Notes: generated by a model not told the origin, from the sequence alone. A stretch of DNA of 64,000 nt from an uncultured Vicinamibacterales bacterium (GCA_958295905.1 OY282382.1:1202001-1266000); one strand, 5' to 3'. Positions 44,089 to 54,013 are shown, counted from the first letter of the stretch. Program-made: numbers and translations.

Positions 44089-46089
44089 ATGGCAGTGAAC
44101 CCCGGCGCGGCGGGCGGCTGGCAGCGGGTCCTGCAGGCGCGGGCGCGGTTCGTCTTCTGCGTCATGGCGCTGTGGGGGGTCGCGATCGCGGGGCGGCTCG
44201 TGCAGCTCCAGGTCGTCGACTACGGCTTCTACGTCGAACGCGCCGAGAAACAGCACGAGCGCACGATCAAGACACCGGCCCGCCGCGGGGAGCTCCGCGA
44301 CCGCGACGGGCGGGTGCTCGCGTACGACGTGGCCGCCGACACCGTCATCGCCGATCCGCGGGACTTGGAGGACCCGCCGGGAACGGTCCGGCGCCTCTGT
44401 GCGGTGATGGCGTGCACGGCGGATCGGCGGAGGCGGTTGGAGTCGATTCTCGCCCGGGACAGCGCCTACGCTTACGTAGAGCGGCAGACGTCGCCGCGCG
44501 TGGCCGAGCGGATCCGGGCCCTCGGTCTCGACGGCATCGATCTTATCAAGGAGAACCGGCGCTACTACCCCAACGGAAGCCTCGCCGCGCACCTGCTGGG
44601 GCACGTCGGCGTCGACAACCAGGGGCTGAACGGCCTGGAATCGCTGCACGAGGAGACGCTCGCCGGCGAGCCGGGGAGAGTCCTGGTGCAGCGGGATGCG
44701 CAGCGGCAGGCGTTCCGCCGCGTCGAGCGGCGGCCGACGGCCGGAGTCTCCCTCGAGCTCGCCATCGACAGCTACATCCAGCACATCGCCGAACGGGAGC
44801 TTCGCGCCGCCGTCCGCGGGCACGATGCGGAGGGCGGCAGCGTCGTGATCCTCGACCCGCGCACCGGCGACGTGCTCGCGCTCGCGAACGAGCCCACGTT
44901 CAACCCGAACGCGTGGAGCGGCGCCGCCTCGGATGCGCGCAGGAACCGGGCGACGCAGGACGTCTACGAACCGGGATCGACGTTCAAGATCGTCACCGCC
45001 TCGGCCGCGCTCGAAGAGGAGGTGGTCCGTCCCGACGACCTCATCGACGTCAGCCCCGGCGTGATCCACTACGGGCGGAGACCGATCCGGGACATCCGCA
45101 ACTACGGGTCGCTCTCGTTCGCGGACGTCATCGTCAAGTCCAGCAACGTCGGGACCAGCCAGATCGGGGTGGCCCTGGGGGCGGCCCGGCTCAACCGCTA
45201 CGTGCGCCGATTCGGCTTCGGGCAGATGCTCTCCCCGGACTTCCCCGGCGAGAGCCGCGGGATCGTGCACGGCGCGTCGCGGCTTCCCGACGGGGACCTG
45301 GCCCGCGTGGCGATGGGCTACAACATTTCCGTCACGCCGCTGCAGATGGCGGTCGCGATGAACGCGGTCGCCAACGGCGGCGAGTTGCTGGCGCCCCGCC
45401 TCGTCCGGGCGGAGCTGCGCGGCGGCGCCCGCGAGGAGATCCCCGTGCGGGTCGTCGGGCGGGCGATCAAGGCGCGGACCGCCGCCATGCTGACCCGGAT
45501 CATGGAGGACGTCGTCACCCGGGGGACCGCCCCGGCGGCTCGGATACCGGGGTATACGGTGGCCGGCAAGACCGGCACGGCGGAGAAGCTCCTGCCCGGC
45601 GGCGGCTATTCCCGGACGAACCACGTCGCCTCGTTCGGGGGGTTCGTCCCGTCCACCCGCCCGGCGCTCACCATTCTGGTCGTGGTCGACGGCGTGGCCC
45701 AGTTCGGCGGTTCGGTTGCCGCCCCGGCGTTCCGGCGGATCGGGGAGGCGGTTCTCCCGCATCTCGGGGTCGCCCCCAATCTGGATGGGCCGCCCCCGAT
45801 GCTCGTGTCGGCGGAACCGGCGTCGTTCCCGGCCATGCGGCAGCGCCCGGTGCGCTGGGAAGAACCGGCCGTCGCGGCCGGATCGATCGCGGCGGCGTCC
45901 GGCGTGATGCCCGATCTGCACGGATTCAGCGCACGCGAGGCGGTTGCCGTCGCGACCGATCTGGGTCTGTCGACCCGGCTCGGCGGGCGGGGGGTCGTCG
46001 TGACGCAGGTCCCGGCGGCGGGCGATGCGATCACGCCCGGGCAGGCGTTGACGCTGACGCTGGATCGCCGCGCGGGGGCGGGGTCATGA
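44089..46089 (+). CDS. ftsI: septal transpeptidase FtsI (PBP) with PASTA domain
   Basis: This class B penicillin-binding protein crosslinks septal peptidoglycan. One N-terminal membrane helix is followed by the dimerisation domain (RRGELRDRDGRVLAYD). The transpeptidase domain has the active-site Ser in PGSTFKIV, the KSSN motif and GKTGTAEKL. At the C terminus (about residues 605-660) is one PASTA domain (GVMPDLHGFSAREAVAVA, VVVTQVPAAGDAITPGQ), a feature of Gram-positive PBP2x/SpoVD but also of several other phyla. The length is 666 residues. ATGA overlap with murE. Confidence 0.95.
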   Translation: MAVNPGAAGGWQRVLQARARFVFCVMALWGVAIAGRLVQLQVVDYGFYVERAEKQHERTIKTPARRGELRDRDGRVLAYDVAADTVIADPRDLEDPPGTVRRLCAVMACTADRRRRLESILARDSAYAYVERQTSPRVAERIRALGLDGIDLIKENRRYYPNGSLAAHLLGHVGVDNQGLNGLESLHEETLAGEPGRVLVQRDAQRQAFRRVERRPTAGVSLELAIDSYIQHIAERELRAAVRGHDAEGGSVVILDPRTGDVLALANEPTFNPNAWSGAASDARRNRATQDVYEPGSTFKIVTASAALEEEVVRPDDLIDVSPGVIHYGRRPIRDIRNYGSLSFADVIVKSSNVGTSQIGVALGAARLNRYVRRFGFGQMLSPDFPGESRGIVHGASRLPDGDLARVAMGYNISVTPLQMAVAMNAVANGGELLAPRLVRAELRGGAREEIPVRVVGRAIKARTAAMLTRIMEDVVTRGTAPAARIPGYTVAGKTGTAEKLLPGGGYSRTNHVASFGGFVPSTRPALTILVVVDGVAQFGGSVAAPAFRRIGEAVLPHLGVAPNLDGPPPMLVSAEPASFPAMRQRPVRWEEPAVAAGSIAAASGVMPDLHGFSAREAVAVATDLGLSTRLGGRGVVVTQVPAAGDAITPGQALTLTLDRRAGAGS

Positions 46090-47603
46090 CCGTCGGCGAG
46101 CTGATGCCGCGGCTGTCCGGCCGGGTGGAGACCGGCCCTCGGGTTCCGGCGGTCGACGCCGCCGTGCTGACGCGGGACGCGACGGCGATCGCCTTCGACT
46201 CGCGCCGGGTCGAGCCGGGGGCCATCTTCGTCGCGGTGAAGGGGCAGCACGTCGACGGCGCGGACTTCGCCGCCGAGGCGGCGCGGCGCGGCGCGGCCCT
46301 GGTGGTCGCGGAGTCGCCGGCGCGGTCCGAGGCCGAAGGGCGGTGGGTGCAGGTGACCGACGCCAGGCTCGCTCTGGCCGAGCTGGCGGCGGGGTTCTGC
46401 GGGGAACCGAGCCGCGACCTGACGGTGGTGGGGGTCACCGGCACCAACGGCAAGACCACCACGACCTACGTGCTGGCGGCCATCCTGGAGGCGGCGGGCC
46501 GGCGCTGCGGCCGCATCGGAACCGTGTCCTACCGGGCCGGCGGCGCCGAGGCGGCGGCCGCGCACACGACCCCCGAGGCGCCGGATCTGCAGGCGCTGTT
46601 GCGCCGGATGGTCGAGCATGGCCACGCCGCGTGCGTGATGGAGGTGTCCTCGCACGCGTTGTCGATGCGCCGGGTGGACCGGACCACGTTCGCGGCCGCG
46701 ATCTTCACCAATCTCACGCGGGATCATCTCGACTATCACGGCGACATGGCGCGCTACTTCGAAGCGAAGCGCCGCCTGTTCAACATGCTGCCCAACGGGG
46801 CGCCGTCGATCGTCAACCTCGACGACCCCGCCGGCCGCCGGCTCGCGGGCCTCGTCAGCCATCCCGTGACCTATGCCGTCGATGAGGCGGCCGCGGTGCG
46901 GCCCGGGCGGCTGGCGTCGACGCGGTCCGAAAACCGGCTCGACGTGATCACGCCCGGCGGGCGGCTGGAGCTCCGCTCGCCCATGCCCGGTCGGGTCAAC
47001 GTCTACAACCTGCTGGCCGCGGTCGCCGCCGCCGTCGCCCTCGACGTGCCCCTGTCCGCCATCGAGCAGGGGGTGGCCGGGCTCCACGGCGTGCCGGGGC
47101 GCTTCGAGGTCGTGTCCGCGCCGGACGACGACGTCTGGGTGCTGGTCGACTTCGCCCATACCGACGACGCGCTGCGGGCGGTGCTCGGGGCGGTGCGCGA
47201 GTTCCGCGTCGGCCGCCTCATCAGCGTCTTCGGGTGCGGCGGCGATCGCGACCGCCCCAAACGCCCGTTGATGGGGGCGGTGGCGGCCCGGCTCAGCGAT
47301 CTCGTGGTGCTGACCTCCGACAATCCGCGGTCCGAGGATCCGGATCGCATCATCGATGAGATTCGCCGCGGCGTCGTCTCGACGGGCGGCGGCCCGGCGG
47401 GATGCCGTCACCTCGAGATCGTCGATCGCCGCGCCGCGATCGAGCGCGCCATCGCCGAGGCCGAGCCCGGCGACGCCATCGTCATCGCCGGCAAGGGACA
47501 TGAGTGCGTGCAGGAGATCGGCGCCGCGCGGCTGCCGTTCGAGGACCGCGTGGTGGCCCGGGAAGCGCTCGCGGACCGGCGGATCCGGGTGCGGGCGTCG
47601 TGA
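46086..47603 (+). CDS. murE: UDP-MurNAc-tripeptide synthetase, meso-DAP adding
   Basis: The ligase adds the third amino acid to UDP-MurNAc-L-Ala-D-Glu. The ATP site is GVTGTNGKTTTTYVLA; EVSSHALSMRRVD, FTNLTRDHLDYHG and the C-terminal FGCGGDRDRPKRPLMG follow. TSDNPRSEDP contains DNPR, the signature for meso-diaminopimelate specificity, which indicates a DAP-type (Gram-negative-like) wall. The length is 505 residues. Confidence 0.96.
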   Translation: MTVGELMPRLSGRVETGPRVPAVDAAVLTRDATAIAFDSRRVEPGAIFVAVKGQHVDGADFAAEAARRGAALVVAESPARSEAEGRWVQVTDARLALAELAAGFCGEPSRDLTVVGVTGTNGKTTTTYVLAAILEAAGRRCGRIGTVSYRAGGAEAAAAHTTPEAPDLQALLRRMVEHGHAACVMEVSSHALSMRRVDRTTFAAAIFTNLTRDHLDYHGDMARYFEAKRRLFNMLPNGAPSIVNLDDPAGRRLAGLVSHPVTYAVDEAAAVRPGRLASTRSENRLDVITPGGRLELRSPMPGRVNVYNLLAAVAAAVALDVPLSAIEQGVAGLHGVPGRFEVVSAPDDDVWVLVDFAHTDDALRAVLGAVREFRVGRLISVFGCGGDRDRPKRPLMGAVAARLSDLVVLTSDNPRSEDPDRIIDEIRRGVVSTGGGPAGCRHLEIVDRRAAIERAIAEAEPGDAIVIAGKGHECVQEIGAARLPFEDRVVAREALADRRIRVRAS

Positions 47604-49087
47604 AGCTTGGAACGGAGATCACGTTGCGGCGGGTCGGGCCGGCGGGCCGGGACAGCCGGCGTGTGGCGCAGCAGATGGGCGAATCATGGTCGATGACGTT
47701 GGGCGATCTGGCCGGAGCCGTCGGCGGCCGGCGGATCGCCGGCGGGGGCGGGACCCGCGCCACCGGCGTCTCGATCGACTCCCGCTCGGTCTGCCGCGGC
47801 GATCTCTTCGTCGCGATCCGCGGGGCCCGTTTCGACGGACACCGCTTCGTGCCGAGCGCCCTGGAACGGGGAGCCGCCGCGGCCCTCGTGAGCGATGCGG
47901 CGGCGCTCGGAACGCCGCCGGCGCCGGGGATCGTCGTCGATGACACGTTGCGCGCGTTGCAGACGCTCGCCCGCCACGTCCGGCGAAGGTCGGGCGCCCG
48001 GGTGGTCGCGGTCACCGGCAGCGTCGGGAAGACCACGACCAAGGAGCTGGCGGCGGCGCTGCTCGCGACGCGCTACCGCGTGTTTCGGAATCGGGGCAAC
48101 CTGAACAACCACATCGGGTTGCCCTTGTCCTTGCTGGAATTGCGGGCCCGGCCGGAGATGGCGGTGGTGGAGCTCGGTATGAGCGGTCCCGGAGAGATTC
48201 GTCGCCTCGTGCGCATCGCCGAACCCGACGTGCGGGTGTGGACGAACGTCGCCGAGGCGCACGCCGCGTTCTTTCCGTCGATCGAGGCGATCGCCGATGC
48301 CAAGGCGGAGATCCTGACGGGGGCGGCGCGGGACACGGTGGTCGTGGCCAACGCGGCGGATCACCGGGTCATGCGCCGGGTGTCCGGTTTTCCGGGGCGG
48401 GTCGTCACGTTCGGAACCGAGGTCGAGGCGGACGTGACCGCAAGCGGGGTCGAGGACCTGGGGTTGGACGGCATGCGGGCGCGTCTTCGGAGCCCGGCCG
48501 GCGCTGCGACGGTGCGCACGCCGCTGCTCGGCCGCGGCAATCTCGCCAACGTCCTCGCGGCGATCGCGGTCGCGACCACCCTCGAGGTGCCGCTGGCCGC
48601 GGCGGTCGAGCGGGCGGCGACGGTGGAGGCGCCGCCCCATCGCGGGCGGATACACCGGCTGGCGGGCGGCGTGGTCGTGATCGACGACTCCTACAACGCC
48701 AGTCCGCTGGCGGTGGAGACGGCGCTGGCGGCCCTGCCGCCGGGGCCGGCCGCCGGCCGCCGGGTGGCGGTGCTCGGCGAGATGCTCGAGCTGGGCGGCC
48801 GTGCGGTCGATCTGCACCGGTCGGCGGGCCGGGCCGCGGCCGGATTGGGGCTGTTGTTGACGGTCGGCGGGGACCCTGCGCGGGCCCTCGGCCGGGCCGC
48901 CGTCGATGCCGGGGCCGCCGCCGCCAACGTGCTCCACTGCGACAGCAGCGAGGAGGCGGCGGCGCGCGCGGCGGCGCTGATCCGCGACGGCGACATCGTG
49001 CTCGTCAAGGGGTCGAGGGGCGTGCGGACCGATCTGATCGTGGCGCGGCTCTGCGCGGACCGGGCGGCCGGAACGGAGCGGGCGTGA
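47600..49087 (+). CDS. murF: UDP-MurNAc-pentapeptide synthetase (D-Ala-D-Ala adding)
   Basis: The ligase joins D-Ala-D-Ala to the UDP-MurNAc tripeptide. Motifs are TGVSIDSRSVCRGDLFVAIRG (adjoining blocks), the ATP loop VAVTGSVGKTTTKELAAALL, FRNRGNLNNHIGLPLSLL, VVELGMSGPGEI and VIDDSYNASPLAVETAL. GTG 47600 overlaps the murE stop and gives 495 residues. The usual family start corresponds to MTLGDLAGAVGG at 47693, so the first 31 residues may not be translated. It needs D-Ala-D-Ala, whose ligase (ddl) is not in this cluster. Confidence 0.94.
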   Translation: MKLGTEITLRRVGPAGRDSRRVAQQMGESWSMTLGDLAGAVGGRRIAGGGGTRATGVSIDSRSVCRGDLFVAIRGARFDGHRFVPSALERGAAAALVSDAAALGTPPAPGIVVDDTLRALQTLARHVRRRSGARVVAVTGSVGKTTTKELAAALLATRYRVFRNRGNLNNHIGLPLSLLELRARPEMAVVELGMSGPGEIRRLVRIAEPDVRVWTNVAEAHAAFFPSIEAIADAKAEILTGAARDTVVVANAADHRVMRRVSGFPGRVVTFGTEVEADVTASGVEDLGLDGMRARLRSPAGAATVRTPLLGRGNLANVLAAIAVATTLEVPLAAAVERAATVEAPPHRGRIHRLAGGVVVIDDSYNASPLAVETALAALPPGPAAGRRVAVLGEMLELGGRAVDLHRSAGRAAAGLGLLLTVGGDPARALGRAAVDAGAAAANVLHCDSSEEAAARAAALIRDGDIVLVKGSRGVRTDLIVARLCADRAAGTERA

Positions 49088-50151
49088 TGCTGTATCACCT
49101 GCTGTATCCGCCGGTGAACGTCGTCCAGTACATCACCGTCCGCACCGCCGCGGCCGGCACCACCGCGTTCGTGATCAGCCTCGTCGTGGGGCCGTGGCTG
49201 ATACGGACCCTCCGCGAGTTCCAGATCGGGCAGATCGTGCGGGACGACCTGACCGGGCACCAGTCCAAGGCGGGCACGCCGACGATGGGCGGCCTGCTCA
49301 TCCTGACCGCGGCGGCGGTCCCGACGCTGGCGTGGGGCGACCTCACCAACCCCTACGTGTGGATCGCCATCCTCTCCATGATCGCGTTCGGACTCGTCGG
49401 CTTCCTGGACGACTACCTGAAGATCGTCCGCCGCACCCACAACGGGCTCCGCCCACGCTACAAGCTCATCGGCCAGGCCGCCGTGGCCCTGGCCGTCGGC
49501 CTCGCCCTGCTGTGGATGAGCGGCCGCGAGCTCTACGGCACCGAGCTCATCCTGCCGTTCTTCAAGCAGCTCGCCCCGGACCTCGGGTGGCTGTACGTCC
49601 CCTTCGGGATGCTGGTGATGGTGTTCTTCTCGAACGCCGTCAACCTGACCGACGGGCTCGACGGTCTGGCCATCAGCCTCTTCATCGTCGCGGCGGCGGC
49701 GATGACCGCGCTCGCCTACGTGACCGGCCACGCGACCTTCGCCGAGTACCTGTTGCTGACCCACGTGGCGCCGGCGGCCGAGCTCACGGTGTTCTGCGGG
49801 GCGCTGGTCGGCGCCGGCCTCGGCTTCCTCTGGTACAACTCGCACCCCGCCGAGGTCTTCATGGGCGACGTCGGCTCCCTCGCGCTGGGCGGTGCCCTCG
49901 GGACCGTGGCCATCCTCATCAAGCAGGAGCTGCTGCTGCCGATCGTGGGCGCGGTGTTCGTCATCGAGGCTTTCTCCGTCGTGATTCAGGTCGGGTCGTT
50001 CAAGCTCACCGGCCAGCGCGTGTTCCGGATGGCCCCGCTCCACCATCACTGCGAGCTGATCGGGTGGAGCGAGCCGAAGGTGATCAGCCGGTTTCTGATC
50101 GCCGCCGTGGTCTTCGCCTGTTTCAGCCTCGCCACCCTGAAGCTGCGATGA
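49087..50151 (+). CDS. mraY: phospho-MurNAc-pentapeptide transferase
   Basis: This membrane enzyme makes lipid I from UDP-MurNAc-pentapeptide and the undecaprenyl phosphate supplied via uppS. The 354-residue protein has ten membrane segments, with HQSKAGTPTMGGLLILTAA, GFLDDYLKIVRR, NAVNLTDGLDGLA (catalytic Asp), FMGDVGSLALGGALG and PLHHHCELIGWSEPKVISRF. One-base overlap with murF (TGATG). Confidence 0.97.
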   Translation: MLYHLLYPPVNVVQYITVRTAAAGTTAFVISLVVGPWLIRTLREFQIGQIVRDDLTGHQSKAGTPTMGGLLILTAAAVPTLAWGDLTNPYVWIAILSMIAFGLVGFLDDYLKIVRRTHNGLRPRYKLIGQAAVALAVGLALLWMSGRELYGTELILPFFKQLAPDLGWLYVPFGMLVMVFFSNAVNLTDGLDGLAISLFIVAAAAMTALAYVTGHATFAEYLLLTHVAPAAELTVFCGALVGAGLGFLWYNSHPAEVFMGDVGSLALGGALGTVAILIKQELLLPIVGAVFVIEAFSVVIQVGSFKLTGQRVFRMAPLHHHCELIGWSEPKVISRFLIAAVVFACFSLATLKLR

Positions 50152-51527
50152 GCGCATTCTCCGTGCGGGGGGCGACGGTCGTGGTGGTGGGGGCGGCGCG
50201 CAGCGGCGTGGCGGCGGCGGAGCTCCTCGCGGCCCGCGGCGCGCGCGTGGTCCTGACCGAGCGGCGCCCCGACGTCGCCGGGCCGGTCCGGCGTCTCGAG
50301 GACGCCGGCATCGAGCTGGAGCTCGGCGGACACCGCGCCGCCACGCTGGCGCGGGCGGACCTCGTGGTGCTGAGCCCCGGCGTGCCCCCCGGGCTGGCGG
50401 CGTTCGACGAGGTCCGGCGGCGGGGCGTTCCCGTCATCGGCGAGCTCGAGCTGGCGTGCCGCTGGCTGCGGGGGCGGGTCGTGGCGGTGACCGGGACCAA
50501 GGGCAAGTCGACGACGGTGGTGCTGGCGGGGCGGATGATCGAAGCCGGCGGCCGGGACGTGCTGGTGGGGGGGAACGTGGGTACCGCGCTCAGCACGCAG
50601 GTGGACGAGTCCACGCCCGGGATGATCCACGTGGTCGAAGCGTCGAGCTTCCAGCTCGAGCTGACCCGGACGTTCCGGCCTTCGATCGCGGTGCTGCTCA
50701 ACCTGCACGGCGACCATCTCGACCGGCATGGGGGATACCCCGCCTACGCGGCGGCCAAGGCCCGCATCTTCGCCAACCAGACCGCGGCCGACACGCTGGT
50801 CGTCAACGCCGACGACCCCGAGGTCCTGCGCCTGGCGCGCGGGAGCCGGGCCCGGCGGGTCGCCTACGCCCTGACCGAGCCGATCGAGGTCGGCATCGCA
50901 GTGGCGGGCGGCACGATCGTCCGTCGAACCGCGGCCGGCGACGATCCCCTGGTGCCGCTCTCGGCGGTCCATCTGACGGGCCGGCATCTGCTGAGCGACG
51001 TCCTGGCCGCGAGCGCGGTGGCGAGCCTCGTCGGCGTGTCCGCGGGCGACATGACCCGCGCCGTGGATCGGTTCACCGGGCTCGACCACGCCCTGGAGCC
51101 GGCCGGCGAGGTGGCGGGGGTGCGGTTCGTCGACGATTCCAAGGCGACGAACGTCGCGGCGGCGCGGTGCGCCATCGAGAGCTGCGGCGATCGGCTCGTG
51201 GTCATCATGGGCGGGCGTTTCAAGGGGGGCGATCTCGCGTCGCTCGTCCCGTTGCTCGAGCGCCGCGCCGATGCGGTCGTCGCCATCGGCGAAATCCGCC
51301 GGCGAATCCGCGAGACGTTCGAGCCGGCGGTGCGGGTCGTCGAGGTCGGGTCGCTCGACGACGCCGTCCGCGCCGCCCATGGACTCGCGGTCCCCGGGGG
51401 CACGGTGCTGCTGGCGCCGGCGTGCGCCAGTCTCGACATGTTCCGGGACTACGCCGAACGCGGCCGGGTGTTCGTGCAGGCGGTGGCCCGCCTGCGGGAG
51501 GAGGTCGGAACGAAGCGTGAGCAGTGA
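50148..51527 (+). CDS. murD: UDP-MurNAc-L-alanine--D-glutamate ligase
   Basis: It adds D-Glu to UDP-MurNAc-L-Ala. It shows VVVVGAARSGVAAAELLAARG, LSPGVPP, the ATP loop VAVTGTKGKSTTVVLAG, EASSFQLELTRTFRPSIAVL, NLHGDHLDRHG and FVDDSKATNVAAARCAIES. The length is 459 residues. The last four codons and the TGA are in the left arm of an inverted-repeat element (51512-51648), so the native C terminus may have been replaced. ATGA overlap with mraY. Confidence 0.95.
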   Translation: MSAFSVRGATVVVVGAARSGVAAAELLAARGARVVLTERRPDVAGPVRRLEDAGIELELGGHRAATLARADLVVLSPGVPPGLAAFDEVRRRGVPVIGELELACRWLRGRVVAVTGTKGKSTTVVLAGRMIEAGGRDVLVGGNVGTALSTQVDESTPGMIHVVEASSFQLELTRTFRPSIAVLLNLHGDHLDRHGGYPAYAAAKARIFANQTAADTLVVNADDPEVLRLARGSRARRVAYALTEPIEVGIAVAGGTIVRRTAAGDDPLVPLSAVHLTGRHLLSDVLAASAVASLVGVSAGDMTRAVDRFTGLDHALEPAGEVAGVRFVDDSKATNVAAARCAIESCGDRLVVIMGGRFKGGDLASLVPLLERRADAVVAIGEIRRRIRETFEPAVRVVEVGSLDDAVRAAHGLAVPGGTVLLAPACASLDMFRDYAERGRVFVQAVARLREEVGTKREQ

Positions 51528-51648
51528 GCAGTCATCAGTCGTGTCGCGGCGGGGGAGAGTCGACCGCTGGGAACGCAGGCTGCCTCGGTCTGCGAGGTCG
51601 GTGTCTTCTCCTCGCGCGCGGCTGATGACTGCTGACCGCTCACGCTTC
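51512..51648. repeat. inverted-repeat element on the murD stop codon
   Basis: The left arm (51513-51538, starting AAGCGTGAGCAGTGAGC) and right arm (51622-51647, ending GACCGCTCACGCTT) are complementary at 24 of 26 positions, with an 83-base GC-rich spacer. The element fills most of the murD-ftsW gap. No flanking duplication was seen. Runs of GTGAGCAGT-type sequence look unlike the rest of the cluster. Confidence 0.75.
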
Positions 51649-51716
51649 TGGATGTCGGGTCGAAGCGGCCCCGACTTTAGGGCGGCGTCGGGAACCCGCC
51701 ATCGCGGGCTACGACT

Positions 51717-52841
51717 ATGGCGCGAAAGCTGAAATCAGACAAGGTGCTGTTTCTCGCCACCCTGCTGCTGGTGTGCGCCAGCGTGGTGATGGTCTACAGC
51801 GCTTCGGCGGTCCTCGCCATGGGCCGTTTCCAGCAGCCGCCGTACTTCTTTCTGCTCAAGCAGGTGCTCTGGGCCGTCCTCGGCATCGGGTTGCTCGGCA
51901 TTGCCATGCGGGTCGACTACCGCGTGTTGCGTCGGCCGATCGTGATCCGGAGCGCGCTGGCGGTCTCTGTCGCGGCCCTCATCGCCGTTTTTTTCGGACC
52001 CGAGATCAACGGGACGCGCCGGTGGTTCTCCATCGGGGGCGTCGGCATCCAGCCCTCGGAGCTCGCCAAGGTCGCGGTCATCCTGTTTGCCGCCGCCACC
52101 CTCGAGCGGCGCATGGAGTCGATGGACCGTGTCGTCCGGGGGTTGGGCCCGGTGGTCCTCGTCACCGGTGTCGTCTGCGGCCTCATCGTGCTCGAGCCCG
52201 ACTTCGGGACCGCGTTCACCCTGCTCACGATCGTCGGCATGATGGTGTTCGCGGCCGGCCTGCCCTATCGCTTTCTCGCGGGCGCGGCGCTGGTCCTCGC
52301 GCCGGCGTTGGCCGCGGTCCTGATCAGCGAGCCGTACCGGGTCCAGCGGCTGCTCACGTTCCTCGATCCCTGGGCCGATCCGTACGGCGACGGCTACCAG
52401 ATTATCCAGTCGCAGATCGCCGTGGCCACGGGGGGGGTGCTGGGGCAGGGGCTGATGGCCGGCGTGCAGAAGCTCTTCTACCTGCCGCATCCGCACACCG
52501 ATTTCATCTACGCCGTGATCGCCGAGGAAACCGGACTCGTCGGGGCGTTCGTCGTGCTGCTGTGCTTCGGGGTCATCCTGTGGCGCGGACTGGAGGTCGC
52601 GACGGCGGCGCCGGACCGGTTCGGGGCGTTCCTGGCCCTCGGGATCACGATGATGGTGTCGTTTCAGGCCTTCTTCAACATCAGCGTCGTGCTGGGGCTG
52701 TTGCCGACCAAGGGCATTCCGTTGCCGTTCGTCAGCGCGGGCGGTTCGTCCCTGCTCATCAACCTGTTGGCGATGGGCATTCTGCTGAACGTCTCGCAAC
52801 ACACGTCGCACCGGCGGGCGCCGGTGGCGCGGCCCGGATGA
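51717..52841 (+). CDS. ftsW: septal peptidoglycan polymerase FtsW
   Basis: This is a SEDS-family glycosyltransferase that polymerises lipid II at the septum with FtsI. The 374-residue protein has ten membrane segments, with VMVYSASAVLAM, the NGTRRWFSIGGVGIQPSELAK region, LLTFLDPWADPYGDGYQ, HTDFIYAVIAEETGLVG (including the catalytic Asp region) and GLLPTKGIPLPFVSAGGSSL. It starts at ATG 51717, after the inverted-repeat element, so its translation is not coupled to murD. Confidence 0.95.
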   Translation: MARKLKSDKVLFLATLLLVCASVVMVYSASAVLAMGRFQQPPYFFLLKQVLWAVLGIGLLGIAMRVDYRVLRRPIVIRSALAVSVAALIAVFFGPEINGTRRWFSIGGVGIQPSELAKVAVILFAAATLERRMESMDRVVRGLGPVVLVTGVVCGLIVLEPDFGTAFTLLTIVGMMVFAAGLPYRFLAGAALVLAPALAAVLISEPYRVQRLLTFLDPWADPYGDGYQIIQSQIAVATGGVLGQGLMAGVQKLFYLPHPHTDFIYAVIAEETGLVGAFVVLLCFGVILWRGLEVATAAPDRFGAFLALGITMMVSFQAFFNISVVLGLLPTKGIPLPFVSAGGSSLLINLLAMGILLNVSQHTSHRRAPVARPG

Positions 52842-52917
52842 CGCGGCGCGGCGGCGGACGGCGGGCGGGCGTAGGCCCGGCCGCGGTGGTGAGATGCGCG
52901 GGAGGCGCAGGGGGGCG

Positions 52918-54009
52918 ATGTCTGGACCGCGCGTGCTGATGAGCGGGGGCGGCACCGGCGGGCATCTCTATCCCGGCATTGCGGTGGCCCGGGAGATCCG
53001 GCGACGGCGCCCGGGGGCGCGGATCGTCTTCGCGGGCCCCGGCCGCGGCGCCGAGATCAAGACCGTGAACGGTCAGGGATTCGAGCACGTGCTGATTCGC
53101 AGCGCCGGGTTGAAGGGCACGTCCTGGCCGGCGCGGATCCGCGGGTTGTCCCTGCTGCCGCCGAGCGCCTGGGATGCGTGGCGGGCGATCGATCGGGTCG
53201 CTCCCCACCTCGTCATCGGGTTGGGCGGCTACTCGGCCGGGGCGGTCGTCCTGCTGGCGGCGTTGCGGCGGATTCCCACGATGGTGCTTGAACAGAACGT
53301 GACGCCCGGCATCACCAATCGGCTGTTGGCCCCGGTGGTCCGCGCCGCCGCGGTGTCGCACGACGTGACCCTGCCCCGGTTCCGCGGCAAGGGGTTCGTG
53401 GCGGGCAATCCGGTCCGGACGGAGTTCTTCGAGGCGGCCCCCGCGGCGCCGTCGCCGCGGCCCGCGCATCTGCTTGTGCTCGGGGGATCGCAGGGCGCCC
53501 ACGCCATCAACGTGGCGATGATGGAGGCGGCGCCGGCCCTCGCCGCGGCGGACGTCCCCCTCGCCGTCACGCATCAGACCGGCCGGCGCGATCAGGACGC
53601 GGTGCAGGAGGCGTACAGACGGGCGGGGGTGTCGGCGCGGGTGGCGCCGTTCTTCGAGGAGATGGCCGACGTCATGCGCCGGGCGGACCTCGTCGTCAGC
53701 CGCGCCGGCGCGACCACCCTCGCCGAGCTGGCGGCGGTGGGGCGTCCGGCCGTGCTCGTGCCGCTGCCCGGCGCCGCCGACGGCCACCAGCAGGCGAACG
53801 CCGAGCTGTTGGCGGCGCGGGGGGCGGCTGAGATGTTGCTGGAACCGGACCTGAGCGGAGGCCGGCTGGCGGCGCGGGTGCTCGCGCTCGTCATGGAGGA
53901 CGAACGGCGGCGGCGGATGGCGGCGGCGGCCGGGACTCTGGCCAAGCCGCGCGCGGTGTCCATCATCGTCGACCGGGCCGAGGGCCTGATCGGAGAGGCG
54001 GGCGCGTGA
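52918..54009 (+). CDS. murG: UDP-GlcNAc transferase MurG
   Basis: This peripheral membrane glycosyltransferase turns lipid I into lipid II. MSGGGTGGHLYPGIAVA is the N-terminal lipid-acceptor loop; GLGGYSAGAVVLLA, LEQNVTPGITNRLLA, GNPVRTEF, VLGGSQGAHAIN and VVSRAGATTLAELAAVGRPA follow, with the closing PLPGAADGHQQANAE. ATG 52918 follows AGGGGGG and gives 363 residues; an ATG eight codons earlier is possible. Confidence 0.96.
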   Translation: MSGPRVLMSGGGTGGHLYPGIAVAREIRRRRPGARIVFAGPGRGAEIKTVNGQGFEHVLIRSAGLKGTSWPARIRGLSLLPPSAWDAWRAIDRVAPHLVIGLGGYSAGAVVLLAALRRIPTMVLEQNVTPGITNRLLAPVVRAAAVSHDVTLPRFRGKGFVAGNPVRTEFFEAAPAAPSPRPAHLLVLGGSQGAHAINVAMMEAAPALAAADVPLAVTHQTGRRDQDAVQEAYRRAGVSARVAPFFEEMADVMRRADLVVSRAGATTLAELAAVGRPAVLVPLPGAADGHQQANAELLAARGAAEMLLEPDLSGGRLAARVLALVMEDERRRRMAAAAGTLAKPRAVSIIVDRAEGLIGEAGA

Positions 54010-54013
54010 GCGG

